In this document: positions 43,772 through 52,971 of the stretch, one piece after another
Position numbering within the stretch: the first letter of the stretch is position 1
How the letters are laid out: each line of letters opens with the position of its first letter
Source: Acinetobacter sp. NIPH 2699
GTDB taxonomy: Bacteria > Pseudomonadota > Gammaproteobacteria > Pseudomonadales > Moraxellaceae
DNA: 64,000 bases
Direction: 5' to 3'
NCBI RefSeq assembly: GCF_022549355.1
Contig: NZ_JAKZGL010000006.1
Coordinates: forward strand, 1 to 64,000
The notes under the pieces: model-generated
What the model was told of the DNA's origin: nothing
What the model saw: only the letters and a program-made list of their open reading frames with translations
The model's database searches: none
Made by a program: the position numbers and the translations under genes

Positions 43772-43772
43772 C

Positions 43773-45338
43773 GTGAATGCAAGTCAAATTGAAGCAATGC
43801 TCAAGCCAGTCCTGATTGTTGGGGAACAGCCACTCAGTATTGAAGATGTGGTCGCAGTTGCTCGACAACAGCGTCAGGTTGCTTTACCGACAGCAATAGC
43901 TTGGCGTGAGTTGATTCAGCGTGGTGCGGATTTTCTGGATCAGCTCTTGCTTGATGAAGGTGTGATCTACGGAGTCACCACAGGCTATGGTGACTCGTGT
44001 CTGGTTGAAATTCCCATGCATCAGGTCAACGAATTGCCTTTGCATTTGTCTCGTTTCCATGGTTGTGGTCTAGGTGAAAATCTGGATTTGATCACTGCTC
44101 GTGCGGTGGTAGTGACTCGTCTTTGTTCACTCGCACGGGGTTATTCGGGTGTGTCTTTGGCCTTGCTGGAACGTTTGGTTTGGATGCTGAATGAAAATAT
44201 CATTCCAGTGATTCCATCGGAAGGCTCTGTCGGGGCAAGTGGTGATCTGACGCCTCTGTCCTATATTGCAGGTGCTTTGGTTGGGGAGCGTGATGTCTAT
44301 GCGCAAGGCAAGATTGTGCCGATTGCACAGGTCTATGCTGAGCAAGGCTTGGACGCATTGGTGTTACGCCCGAAAGAAGGCTTGGCACTGATGAATGGTA
44401 CCGCGGTGATGACGGCGATTGCCTGCTTAAATTATAAAAAAGCAGAACAGGTGGCATTGGCCAGTACTTTGATTACCGCTTTAAATGTCTTGGCTTTAGA
44501 AGGTAATCCAAGTCATTTTGATGAAGTCTTATTTGCCCAAAAACCGCATCAAGGTCAGCAACTGATTGCACAGCAATTACGTGAATGGCTCAATAGTGAA
44601 GTACAAACGGCACCTCAAAGTCCTCGTTTGCAGGATCGTTATTCCTTACGTTGTGCTCCGCATATTATTGGGGTGTTTGAAGATTCAAAAACATGGTTGC
44701 GCCAGTTTATTGAAAATGAATTAAATTCCAGCAATGATAATCCGCTGATTGATCCTGTGAATTTACGGGTGCTGCATGGCGGGCATTTCTATGGCGGGCA
44801 TATTGCGCAAGCCATGGATAGTTTGAAGATTATGATTGCCAATATTGCCGACTTGATGGATCGACAAATTGCACAGTTGGTCGACCATAAAATGAATCAT
44901 GGTTTAGCACGCAATTTAACGGGTGCCAGTGCCGAGCGCTTACCCTTGAATCATGGTTTTAAAGCGGTTCAAATTGGAGTTTCGGCTTGGACGGCAGAAG
45001 CCTTGAAACATACCTTGGCAGCGTCTATTTTCTCACGTTCTACAGAATGCCATAACCAAGACAAAGTCAGTATGGGCACCATTGCCGCCCGAGATGCGAC
45101 TCGGGTAATTACCTTGACGCAGCAGGTTCTGGCGGCGTTATGTTGTGCCAGTGTGCAGGCCGTGCATTTGAAAGGTGTTGAATCTCAATTAAGCCCGCCT
45201 TTAAAAGCTTTTGTTGAGTGGACCTTACAAAGTTTTGCATTACTGGAAGAAGATCGTCCTTTACAAACTGAACTACAACAGATTATTGATCGTTTCGACA
45301 ACTTTGAATTGTTTAATCAATTCCAGCAACAGGTCTAG
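43773..45338 (+). CDS. Aromatic amino acid / histidine ammonia lyase (MIO enzyme)
   Basis: 521 residues of the HAL/PAL/TAL family. The MIO-forming Ala-Ser-Gly is in SVGASGDLTPLSYIAGAL near residue 152; GVTTGYGDS and NELNSSNDNPLID are conserved. The residue pair that sets substrate choice reads Phe-His (in LSRFHGCGLG), unlike HAL (Ser-His), TAL (His-Leu) or plant PAL (Phe-Leu). It probably deaminates Tyr or Phe to give the cinnamic-type starter of the pigment, as in flexirubin clusters. GTG 43773 is the only start that keeps full length. Confidence 0.87.
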   Translation: MNASQIEAMLKPVLIVGEQPLSIEDVVAVARQQRQVALPTAIAWRELIQRGADFLDQLLLDEGVIYGVTTGYGDSCLVEIPMHQVNELPLHLSRFHGCGLGENLDLITARAVVVTRLCSLARGYSGVSLALLERLVWMLNENIIPVIPSEGSVGASGDLTPLSYIAGALVGERDVYAQGKIVPIAQVYAEQGLDALVLRPKEGLALMNGTAVMTAIACLNYKKAEQVALASTLITALNVLALEGNPSHFDEVLFAQKPHQGQQLIAQQLREWLNSEVQTAPQSPRLQDRYSLRCAPHIIGVFEDSKTWLRQFIENELNSSNDNPLIDPVNLRVLHGGHFYGGHIAQAMDSLKIMIANIADLMDRQIAQLVDHKMNHGLARNLTGASAERLPLNHGFKAVQIGVSAWTAEALKHTLAASIFSRSTECHNQDKVSMGTIAARDATRVITLTQQVLAALCCASVQAVHLKGVESQLSPPLKAFVEWTLQSFALLEEDRPLQTELQQIIDRFDNFELFNQFQQQV

Positions 45339-45347
45339 GAGCGACAG

Positions 45348-45776
45348 ATGCACGCAGATGTAATCATTGAAATCCCGTTTCATGATGTCGATACCATGAA
45401 TGTGGTCTGGCATGGACATTATTTAAAGTATTTCGAAATTGCGCGTTGTAAGTTATTGGAACAGTTTAATTATAACTACAACCAGATGAGAGCATCGGGC
45501 TATGCATGGCCTGTGATTGAAAGCCATGTGCGTTATGTACAGGGGATTGAGTTTGAACAGAAAATTAAAGTTCGCGCGATTTTAAAAGAATGGGAAAATC
45601 GATTAAAAATTGAATATTTGATTCTCGATGCAGAAACGGGACGCCGTTTAACCAAGGGCTATACCACACAAGTTGCGGTGAACATTGCCACTCGTGAAAT
45701 GTGTTTTCAGTCACCGCAAATTTTATTGGATTGTTTAAATGCATGGGATGCGTTTAAGGAGCATCAGCATGGTTAA
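45348..45776 (+). CDS. ApeK-like acyl-CoA/ACP thioesterase
   Basis: 142 residues, single hotdog domain of the 4-hydroxybenzoyl-CoA thioesterase family (IPFHDVDTMNVVWHGHYLKYF with the catalytic Asp region). It probably releases or edits ACP-bound acyl chains in the pigment pathway. AGGAG precedes the start; the stop overlaps the LolA-like gene. Confidence 0.86.
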   Translation: MHADVIIEIPFHDVDTMNVVWHGHYLKYFEIARCKLLEQFNYNYNQMRASGYAWPVIESHVRYVQGIEFEQKIKVRAILKEWENRLKIEYLILDAETGRRLTKGYTTQVAVNIATREMCFQSPQILLDCLNAWDAFKEHQHG

Positions 45777-46449
45777 TTCTGGTTTTCTGAATCTAAATCA
45801 CCTTGTTGTATTGATGCAACAGCGTAGTTGGTGGCTATTACACAGTCTGGTTTTGAGTGTATTGTTCAGCTTGAGTGTTTCAGCATCGGCACATGCAGAT
45901 CAGGTCTCGACGATTTTTAATCAGCTTGCTAAAAGTGAGCTCATTCGAGCCGATTTTGAACAGCAAAAGAAGCTGGCGAGTTTAAACAAAACTTTTGTTT
46001 CCAATGGCACACTGACCTTTGCGAAATCCAATGGCGTACTTTGGCAAATTAAACGACCTGTGCAAGCAGATTTGATCGTAACCCAAAAGAAACTCATCCA
46101 GAAAACACAACGAACCTATAGCCAGATTCAGATTGACCAATCACCCTATAGTTCGGTCGCGACCTTATTTCTGCAACTCATGTCGGGTGATGACAAAGCC
46201 TTGGCGAAGAATTTTAATGTGGTATCGGCCAATTACAGTCCGACAGGATGGAATATTGCGTTAACGCCTAAATCTTCGCTATTTAAAAAGTTGTTCCTGA
46301 GAATTGATGCGCAGGGACAACAGTATGTTAATAAGATCGTGATTCAAGAGCAGGCCAATAACAGCACCACGATTTTATTCCGTAATCAAACGACTCAACC
46401 GAATCAACTGATGGCTGCTGAAGATGCGCTTTTCCAATTGGCAAAATAA
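45769..46449 (+). CDS. ApeL, LolA-like periplasmic lipid carrier
   Basis: 226 residues from ATG 45769 (MVNSGFLNLNHL). It has a long signal peptide (about 1-43, ending SVSASAHA) and a LolA-like fold (LIRADFEQQKKLASLNKTFV, SNGVLWQIKRPVQADLIV). It probably carries the aryl polyene lipid across the periplasm. It overlaps the upstream thioesterase by eight bases and the downstream exporter by 26. Confidence 0.83.
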   Translation: MVNSGFLNLNHLVVLMQQRSWWLLHSLVLSVLFSLSVSASAHADQVSTIFNQLAKSELIRADFEQQKKLASLNKTFVSNGTLTFAKSNGVLWQIKRPVQADLIVTQKKLIQKTQRTYSQIQIDQSPYSSVATLFLQLMSGDDKALAKNFNVVSANYSPTGWNIALTPKSSLFKKLFLRIDAQGQQYVNKIVIQEQANNSTTILFRNQTTQPNQLMAAEDALFQLAK

Positions 46450-48733
46450 ATTCACAGCCATCTGGTTAATTATTTTAACTCTGATTGGACTTGCGCTAAC
46501 GGTGGCATGGGTCAAAAAAGAGATTCATATCCAGACCAATATTTTTGCTTTACTGCCTGCAACGCAACAAAATCCTGAGCTTGCTAAAACACAGCAATAT
46601 ATGAGTGATCAGCTCAATGAAAAAGTCTTTGTTGTTTTAGAAAGTCAGGATCAACAAGCCTTAGCTCAAGCAACCCAGTTGTTTCAGCAGAAACTACAAC
46701 ACAGTGATCTGTGGCAACCGCTTAGGCCGCAACTCGATTTAGAACAATTTTCCAAACAGTTATATCAGCATCGTGCAGGCTTACTGAGCCAGCAAGATCG
46801 GCAGTTCTTACAGCAACAGGATTATGAAGCACTGACTGAGCAAAGCTTGATGCAACTCATGAGTGTTGGGATGCCGATTACCGCGACCTCACTACAACAA
46901 GACCCTTTGTTGCTGTTTCCACGCTATATGTTGAGTGTGGCCAATCAGCTTTCAAGTAATGTCGAGCTGGAAGATGGTTTTGCAACCATTCATGATGAGC
47001 AAAAGACGTCACGCTTATTGGTTCTGGAATTAAAACAGAGTCCCTACAACATTGATTATCAGGAGCAGGTCAGCGCTTGGATTGAACAGTTGCAGCTTGA
47101 GCTGAACAGGTTGCAGGTTCAATCGCATTGGACTGGAACAATTCTATTTTCTAATTATGGAACGCAGTCGGCTAAACAGGAAATTTCGACCATTGGCCTC
47201 GGTTCGACATTGGGCTTAATCCTCTTGGTCTGGTTCGGCTTTCGTTCATTCAGGCCTCTCATTACTGAATTTATCGCCGTGTCGACGGGGAGCTTACTTG
47301 CATTTGCGGTGACGCATCTGGTGTTTGGCGAAATTCATCTGATGACGCTGGTCTTTGGTGCCAGTCTGATCGGGGTGTGTGTCGATTTCTCTTTCTATTT
47401 TATGGCAATGCAATCGCAGCATCGTAAACTGGATGGGTTTAGGATTCTCAAGCCGCTATTGCCGAGCTTATTTATGGGCTTAATGACCACGGTTGTTGCC
47501 TATATTTTTCTGAGCTTTACGCCGTTTCCTGCCTTTAGGCAAATTGCGGTTTTTTCAATTGTCGGGTTGGTCGCTGCTTGGATCACCAGTGTGTTGCTAC
47601 TGCCGCGCTTACCTCCGCTTAATGCACAACCTGCAATTCGACGTTTAGCTTGGATTGGAATGGCCAGACAATGGTTTCAGCAACATCAAAAACTACGCTA
47701 TGGCTTTATTTTGAGTATTTTGCTGATTGGAGGGGGCAGCCTATTTGCTTTGCAATCTAATGATGATATTCGGAACTTGCAAAGTATGGATGTCAAGCTG
47801 AAACAGGAAGATCAATATATTCGGTCCTTGTTTGCCCAGCAGCAAAGTAGTGATTATTTTGTTGTCCGTGCACACTCAAGTGCTGAGCTTGAGCAGCAGG
47901 AAGCACAATTGATTGGTCAATTGCAGCAATTGCAAGCTCAAGGACAGATTGAAGGTTTTCAAGCCTTGGGACAATGGATTCCTCCCTTAACTCAGCAACA
48001 ACAAAATGTACAGCTGCTCCAGCAGATTCCTGCAACCGCACTGAAAAAATATGCAGAGAGCATGGGGTTAAATTTTGCAGATCTCGTGCAATGGCAACAA
48101 CAATTACAGCTGCAACCTTTACTTACGGAACAAGTATTTCAACATCATCCCTTGGCATTTTTACAGCTCAGTCCTACTGAGCGTCTGGTCACGGTCCGTG
48201 GGGTTAAGGCGCAGCGATTACAGCAATTGGAATCCGCGCAGATTGATTTCCAACAACCTGTCAGCACGCTGTCTAGTGCTTTTGCACAGCATCGTCAGCA
48301 AGCGCAGCATTTATTGATCTATGCCTTATTTGGACTGGCACTGGGTCTGGGCTTGGTCTATGGCAAGCGCTCGATTATGCCTCTGGTTTTGCCAGTGACT
48401 TTAGCACTTGTTAGTACCTTTGCTGTACAGGCGTGGTTGGGGGTGGAAATTAACTTGTTCAGTATTATGGGAACCTTCTTGATCATTGGAATTGGTGTGG
48501 ATTATGCGATTTTCTATCGGCATGGACATGACCATCCGCAAGTGGTTGGCATGGCGCTGTTTTTGTGTATGATGTCGACCTTATTGGGCTTTGGACTATT
48601 ATCATTGAGTCATACTTATGCGATTCATTGTTTTGGTCTAACCGTTTTATTGGGTGTGATCTTTTCATTTGTTTATGCGACTTTGCTTACGCCAGCCGAT
48701 CAGCACCATATTGTGAATTTAGAAGAGCATTAA
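46424..48733 (+). CDS. ApeM, MMPL/RND-family lipid exporter
   Basis: 769 residues with the MMPL layout: one N-terminal helix (about 8-27), a large periplasmic domain, five to six membrane segments around 255-400, a second periplasmic domain, and a last membrane group 640-760. Repeats of the RND type are visible (FGASLIGVCVDFSFYFMAM and GTFLIIGIGVDYAIFYRHG). It probably moves the polyene lipid out of the inner membrane to the LolA-like carrier. Confidence 0.86.
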   Translation: MRFSNWQNKFTAIWLIILTLIGLALTVAWVKKEIHIQTNIFALLPATQQNPELAKTQQYMSDQLNEKVFVVLESQDQQALAQATQLFQQKLQHSDLWQPLRPQLDLEQFSKQLYQHRAGLLSQQDRQFLQQQDYEALTEQSLMQLMSVGMPITATSLQQDPLLLFPRYMLSVANQLSSNVELEDGFATIHDEQKTSRLLVLELKQSPYNIDYQEQVSAWIEQLQLELNRLQVQSHWTGTILFSNYGTQSAKQEISTIGLGSTLGLILLVWFGFRSFRPLITEFIAVSTGSLLAFAVTHLVFGEIHLMTLVFGASLIGVCVDFSFYFMAMQSQHRKLDGFRILKPLLPSLFMGLMTTVVAYIFLSFTPFPAFRQIAVFSIVGLVAAWITSVLLLPRLPPLNAQPAIRRLAWIGMARQWFQQHQKLRYGFILSILLIGGGSLFALQSNDDIRNLQSMDVKLKQEDQYIRSLFAQQQSSDYFVVRAHSSAELEQQEAQLIGQLQQLQAQGQIEGFQALGQWIPPLTQQQQNVQLLQQIPATALKKYAESMGLNFADLVQWQQQLQLQPLLTEQVFQHHPLAFLQLSPTERLVTVRGVKAQRLQQLESAQIDFQQPVSTLSSAFAQHRQQAQHLLIYALFGLALGLGLVYGKRSIMPLVLPVTLALVSTFAVQAWLGVEINLFSIMGTFLIIGIGVDYAIFYRHGHDHPQVVGMALFLCMMSTLLGFGLLSLSHTYAIHCFGLTVLLGVIFSFVYATLLTPADQHHIVNLEEH

Positions 48734-48757
48734 AAGATCTAATTTTTAGGGGCAATA

Positions 48758-50053
48758 ATGAATACGTTACAAACAGCCGATGTAGTGATTATTGGTGCTG
48801 GACCTTCTGGAAGTTCAGCTGCTGCTTTACTTCGTCAAAAAGGCTATGCGGTAACGGTAATTGAAAAACAATATTTTCCTCGCTTTTCGATTGGTGAATC
48901 TTTATTACCGCAGTGCATGGTCTTTTTGGAAGAAGCGGGCTTATTAGAAACTGTGCGGGCACATGTTCAATCCCGTGCATTCCAGTTTAAAAATGGCGCG
49001 GCATTTTTGTGTGGTGAAAAACGTAGCCATTATGATTTCACTGAAAAATTCAGTGCGGGACCTGGTACAACATGGCAAGTTCGCCGTGCTGACTTTGATC
49101 ACTTGCTGGCCCAGCAAGCACAGCAATATGGCGCGGATATTCGTTTTGGACATGAAGTTGTTGCTATCGATGTTGAGGTGGAACACCCTGTTTTAACCAT
49201 TTTGGATGAAACACAGCAGCGCTATCAGATTCAAGCCAAGTTTTTATTGGATGCCAGTGGTTTTGGTCGTATCTTACCGAAGTTTTTAGATTTAGAAAGC
49301 CCATCCAATTTCCCAGTGCGTCGTGCGTTGTTTACCCATATTGAAGATGGGATTGAAGATCGTGCTGATTTTGACCGTGACAAAATTTTAATTACTGTGC
49401 ATGAAAAAGACCGTCGTGCTTGGTATTGGCTGATTCCTTTTGCTGATGGTCGAGCTTCCTTTGGTGTGGTGGCAGAGCAGGATTTCTTTGATCATTATCA
49501 GGTTGAAGATGCTGCTCAGAATGAACCAGACTTGTTGTTGAAACGGATTTTGGCAGATGATCCTGCATTATCTGAGGTATTAGCACAGGCGAAATTTGAT
49601 ACGCTTGTACGTACCTTGGTTGGTTATTCGGCAAACGTCAAACATTTGGCAGGTCGGAATTATGCCTTGTTAGGCAATGCAGGCGAGTTTCTCGACCCTG
49701 TATTTTCATCGGGTGTGACCATTGCATTGAAATCTTCCAGTCTGGCAATTCCTTTAGTTGATCGGGTGCTGCAAGGTGAACAGGTGGATTGGATGCAAGA
49801 GTACGAATTACCGCTGCGTAAAGGGATTAAAGTGTTCCGTGCTTATGTTGAGTCTTGGTACGAAGGCGAGTTTCAGGATGTGGTGTTTGCCAGTCATCAA
49901 AATGACAACATTCGTCGGATGGTTTCGTCATTACTGGCGGGTTATGCATGGGATGATCAAAATCCGATTCATAAAAATGCCAAACGCCGTTTAAGCATGT
50001 TGGCAGAGTATTGCCGTGAAGGCGTAGCGCAAGAGAAGGCCTTAGAGGTTTAA
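48758..50053 (+). CDS. FAD-dependent oxidoreductase, halogenase-like
   Basis: 431 residues. The FAD motif VVIIGAGPSGSSAAALLR is at about 7-24. FSIGESLLPQCMVFLEEAG resembles the GExxxP region of flavin halogenases, AWYWLIPFADGRASFG resembles the WxWxIP motif, and a distal GNAGEFLDPVFSSGV completes the fold. It belongs to the tryptophan-halogenase/geranylgeranyl-reductase superfamily. A hydroxylase or monooxygenase acting on the aryl head or polyene is as likely as a halogenase. Many APE-type clusters carry such a gene. It follows the exporter by 24 bases. Confidence 0.78.
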   Translation: MNTLQTADVVIIGAGPSGSSAAALLRQKGYAVTVIEKQYFPRFSIGESLLPQCMVFLEEAGLLETVRAHVQSRAFQFKNGAAFLCGEKRSHYDFTEKFSAGPGTTWQVRRADFDHLLAQQAQQYGADIRFGHEVVAIDVEVEHPVLTILDETQQRYQIQAKFLLDASGFGRILPKFLDLESPSNFPVRRALFTHIEDGIEDRADFDRDKILITVHEKDRRAWYWLIPFADGRASFGVVAEQDFFDHYQVEDAAQNEPDLLLKRILADDPALSEVLAQAKFDTLVRTLVGYSANVKHLAGRNYALLGNAGEFLDPVFSSGVTIALKSSSLAIPLVDRVLQGEQVDWMQEYELPLRKGIKVFRAYVESWYEGEFQDVVFASHQNDNIRRMVSSLLAGYAWDDQNPIHKNAKRRLSMLAEYCREGVAQEKALEV

Positions 50054-50054
50054 T

Positions 50055-50609
50055 ATGCAACGGATCTGGATAAACCTATTGTGCTGTAGCATGTTGCTGT
50101 TGAGTAGCTGCCAACTGATGCCACACGCACAGGGGTTGAAAAGCAGTCATTGGCCAGCACAGCAATATCAACGACAAGACCAAGTTGAAGTACAGTGGAA
50201 AGATAAAAGCTTTAGCTTTTTGCTGTATCAACAACAGCAAGGTCAGCAGCTCAGTCTGGTTGCTTTGGGTTTAACGGGGCAGCCTTTGTTTCAATTGTTG
50301 TTCGATGGACAACAGGTCAAGGTGCAACAACGGATTGATCAGATGCGTTTACTCCCTTTTGAGTTTGTGGTTCGAGATCTGTTATTTGCGACCTATCCTC
50401 AGTTTGCTCAGTTAGGACAACCGTCTGTTCGGGTACAACAATCAGCAACGCAACAGCAAATTTTTATTGCTGAAAAGGCGGTGTTAGCGATTCAAACACA
50501 AGGCAACACCATTGAGCTTGATAATCTACAAGTACCCTACCGCATGATCTTGAGTCCGATTGAAAATACCTTAAATGCAGAAATGTCTGAACAAACGGTG
50601 CAACCATGA
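50055..50609 (+). CDS. ApeN-like outer-membrane lipoprotein (DUF3261 type)
   Basis: 184 residues with a lipoprotein signal (IWINLLCCSMLLLSSC, lipobox LLSS|C near residue 19) and a beta-rich domain (FSFLLYQQQQGQQLSLVALG, GQPLFQLLFDG). Small DUF3261 lipoproteins occur regularly in APE clusters and may place the product in the outer membrane. It overlaps the next gene by four bases (ATGA). Confidence 0.78.
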   Translation: MQRIWINLLCCSMLLLSSCQLMPHAQGLKSSHWPAQQYQRQDQVEVQWKDKSFSFLLYQQQQGQQLSLVALGLTGQPLFQLLFDGQQVKVQQRIDQMRLLPFEFVVRDLLFATYPQFAQLGQPSVRVQQSATQQQIFIAEKAVLAIQTQGNTIELDNLQVPYRMILSPIENTLNAEMSEQTVQP

Positions 50610-51799
50610 ATCACTCTTCATCTAAGTTGCAAGCAGTCGGTATTCCCATAAGTGTTGGGCTTTCTGCATTAGGTCAGGATATTCCGCAGATTCGCCAGCA
50701 TTTGATTGAAGCGACGAATACATTGAGTCTGGAAGTTGGATTTTTAGCGGATCGCGCTGTTTGGGTTGGACGCTATGCAGAGGCATTGATTGACACTGTG
50801 CCTGAATCACTCGGTCGATTTGACTCGCGTAATCTACGTTTTGCTTTGACTGCGCTGCAAAAAATTGAGGTTGAGCTCCAACAACAGATTGTGGGGATTG
50901 ATCCAAAACGTCTCAGTATTGTGATGGGAACTTCGACCTCAGGCATCTCTGATAGTGAGAAATTACTCACGCAGTATTTTAATGGGGATGAAACGCTTGA
51001 AATTTCACATCAGCCACAGGAAATGGGCTGTCTAGCTAAAGCTTTACAAGGCTATCTCGGTTGGCAAGGAGCGGCTTATACCATTTCGACGGCCTGTTCT
51101 TCCAGTGCCAAGGCATTTGCCACAGGACAACGTCTAATTCAGGCTGGCTTGGCTGATGCCGTATTGGTCGGTGGGGTGGATACCTTATGCCAACTCACTT
51201 TAAATGGTTTTAACAGTTTAGAAAGTTTATCGGCTGATGTTTGCCAACCCTGCGGCATCAATCGTGATGGCATCAATATTGGAGAAGCTGCAGCTTTATT
51301 TTTGCTGACTAAAGCCTCTGCACCGATCATGTTATATGGTGTGGGCGAATCGATGGATGCATGGCATATTTCTGCGCCGCATCCCGAGGGTTTGGGTGCA
51401 GCGACCGCTATGCAGCACGCGTTGGATAGTGCGGCGATTACAGCGCAGCAGGTGGGATATATCAATTTGCATGGAACTGCCACCCAACAAAATGATGCGA
51501 TGGAAATCAAGGCTGTTCGACAAGTCTTTCAAGGCTCGAATGTGCCCTTAAGTAGCACCAAGCATAAAACCGGACATTGTTTGGGAGCAGCTGGTGCGAT
51601 AGAAGCCTTTATCTGTACCCAACTCTTAAAAGATCAAAGCGGGTTGCCCTTACATCAACAGACCGATATTGATCCTGAGCTTGCTGATCAAAACTATGTC
51701 ACAGATGCTCAGCAGACAGAGAACATTCGCTATGTGCTGAGTAATTCTTTTGCCTTTGGCGGCAGCAATATTAGCTTGTTATTTGGGGTGCAGCACTAA
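50606..51799 (+). CDS. apeO: ApeO-like beta-ketoacyl-ACP synthase
   Basis: 397 residues, type II ketosynthase with the full triad: Cys in STACSSSAKAF, His in LHGTATQQND and His in KHKTGHCLGAAGAIEAF. It condenses malonyl units on the growing polyene, probably as heterodimer with the ApeC-like factor at 37942. Confidence 0.9.
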   Translation: MNHSSSKLQAVGIPISVGLSALGQDIPQIRQHLIEATNTLSLEVGFLADRAVWVGRYAEALIDTVPESLGRFDSRNLRFALTALQKIEVELQQQIVGIDPKRLSIVMGTSTSGISDSEKLLTQYFNGDETLEISHQPQEMGCLAKALQGYLGWQGAAYTISTACSSSAKAFATGQRLIQAGLADAVLVGGVDTLCQLTLNGFNSLESLSADVCQPCGINRDGINIGEAAALFLLTKASAPIMLYGVGESMDAWHISAPHPEGLGAATAMQHALDSAAITAQQVGYINLHGTATQQNDAMEIKAVRQVFQGSNVPLSSTKHKTGHCLGAAGAIEAFICTQLLKDQSGLPLHQQTDIDPELADQNYVTDAQQTENIRYVLSNSFAFGGSNISLLFGVQH

Positions 51800-52231
51800 A
51801 TGAAATTAGATGCGATTGAATATATTCCACATGAACAGCCTATGGTCTTTATTGATCATCTGCTAGAAGTCAAAGAAGGTTATGCGATTGCTGAATTGAC
51901 CATTCGTCCTGAATTAATGTTCTGTGAAGCAGCGGGTTTACCGACTTGGGCAAGTATTGAAATTATGGCGCAAACCATTAGTGCTTATTCAGGTTGGATG
52001 GGACAACAATTACAGCAAGCACCGAAAGTGGGATTTTTGTTGGGAACACGAAAGTTACAGTTACCTTTTGCATATTTTGCACTTGGACAGACCTTAAGCA
52101 TTCGAGTTGAACAGCAATATTTGCATGAAGGGTTGGGGCAGTTTTCTTGCGAGATTCTTGGCGGTGAGCAGGTGATCAGTGCCTTACTCAGTGTCTATGA
52201 GCCGACTGATCAATCGACATTGGCATTATAG
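51800..52231 (+). CDS. apeP: ApeP-like 3-hydroxyacyl-ACP dehydratase
   Basis: 143 residues, hotdog dehydratase: IPHEQPMVFIDHLLEV with the catalytic His, and MFCEAAGLPTWASIEIMAQT with the acidic residue. It makes the trans double bonds of the polyene. It follows the KS with no gap. Confidence 0.88.
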   Translation: MKLDAIEYIPHEQPMVFIDHLLEVKEGYAIAELTIRPELMFCEAAGLPTWASIEIMAQTISAYSGWMGQQLQQAPKVGFLLGTRKLQLPFAYFALGQTLSIRVEQQYLHEGLGQFSCEILGGEQVISALLSVYEPTDQSTLAL

Positions 52232-52245
52232 TTTTGGGAACAACA

Positions 52246-52971
52246 ATGAATAGAAGAATATTAGTCACGGGTTCAAGTCGTGGCATTGGTAAAGCAATTG
52301 CATTGCAATTGGCTCAGGCGGGTTTTGATGTGACCATTCACGCCCGTTCACGGGAGGCGGAAGCAGCTCAGGTGGTTGAGCAGATTCAAAAGCTTGGGCA
52401 AAACAGCCATTATTTATTATTTGATGTGAATGCACGTGAGCATGTCAAAAGCTTATTAGAGCAAGATGTAGAACAGCATGGCGCTTTCTATGGAGTAGTG
52501 CTGAATGCAGGTCTTACTCATGACGGTGCTTTCCCTGCATTGACTGATCAGGACTGGGATGAAGTGATTTCGACGTCTTTAGATGGTTTCTATAATGTTT
52601 TAAAACCTTTGATCATGCCAATGATCCATTTACGCAAAGGTGGGCGAATCGTTACACTTTCTTCGGTATCTGGCATCATGGGCAATCGTGGGCAGGTCAA
52701 TTATAGCGCGGCCAAAGCGGGATTAATTGGAGCAACCAAAGCACTGGCTTTGGAGTTGGCCAAGCGCAAAATTACAGTGAACTGTGTTGCACCTGGTTTG
52801 ATTGAAACTGAAATGGTGACAGAAGAAGTTAAGCAACATGCTTTAAAAATGATTCCAATGCAACGTATGGGGCAGGTCGATGAAGTGGCAAGCGTCGTGA
52901 AATTTTTATGTTCAGATGAAGCGTCTTATATTACCCGCCAAGTGATTTCAGTGAATGGGGGCTTAATCTAA
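52246..52971 (+). CDS. apeQ: ApeQ-like 3-ketoacyl-ACP reductase
   Basis: 241 residues from ATG 52246, SDR fold: TGSSRGIGKAIA, LNAGLTHDG, catalytic Ser in SSVSGIMGN and YSAAK. It has FabG-type length and motifs. An in-frame TTG at 52234 is less likely. It overlaps apeR by one base (TAATG). Confidence 0.92.
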   Translation: MNRRILVTGSSRGIGKAIALQLAQAGFDVTIHARSREAEAAQVVEQIQKLGQNSHYLLFDVNAREHVKSLLEQDVEQHGAFYGVVLNAGLTHDGAFPALTDQDWDEVISTSLDGFYNVLKPLIMPMIHLRKGGRIVTLSSVSGIMGNRGQVNYSAAKAGLIGATKALALELAKRKITVNCVAPGLIETEMVTEEVKQHALKMIPMQRMGQVDEVASVVKFLCSDEASYITRQVISVNGGLI

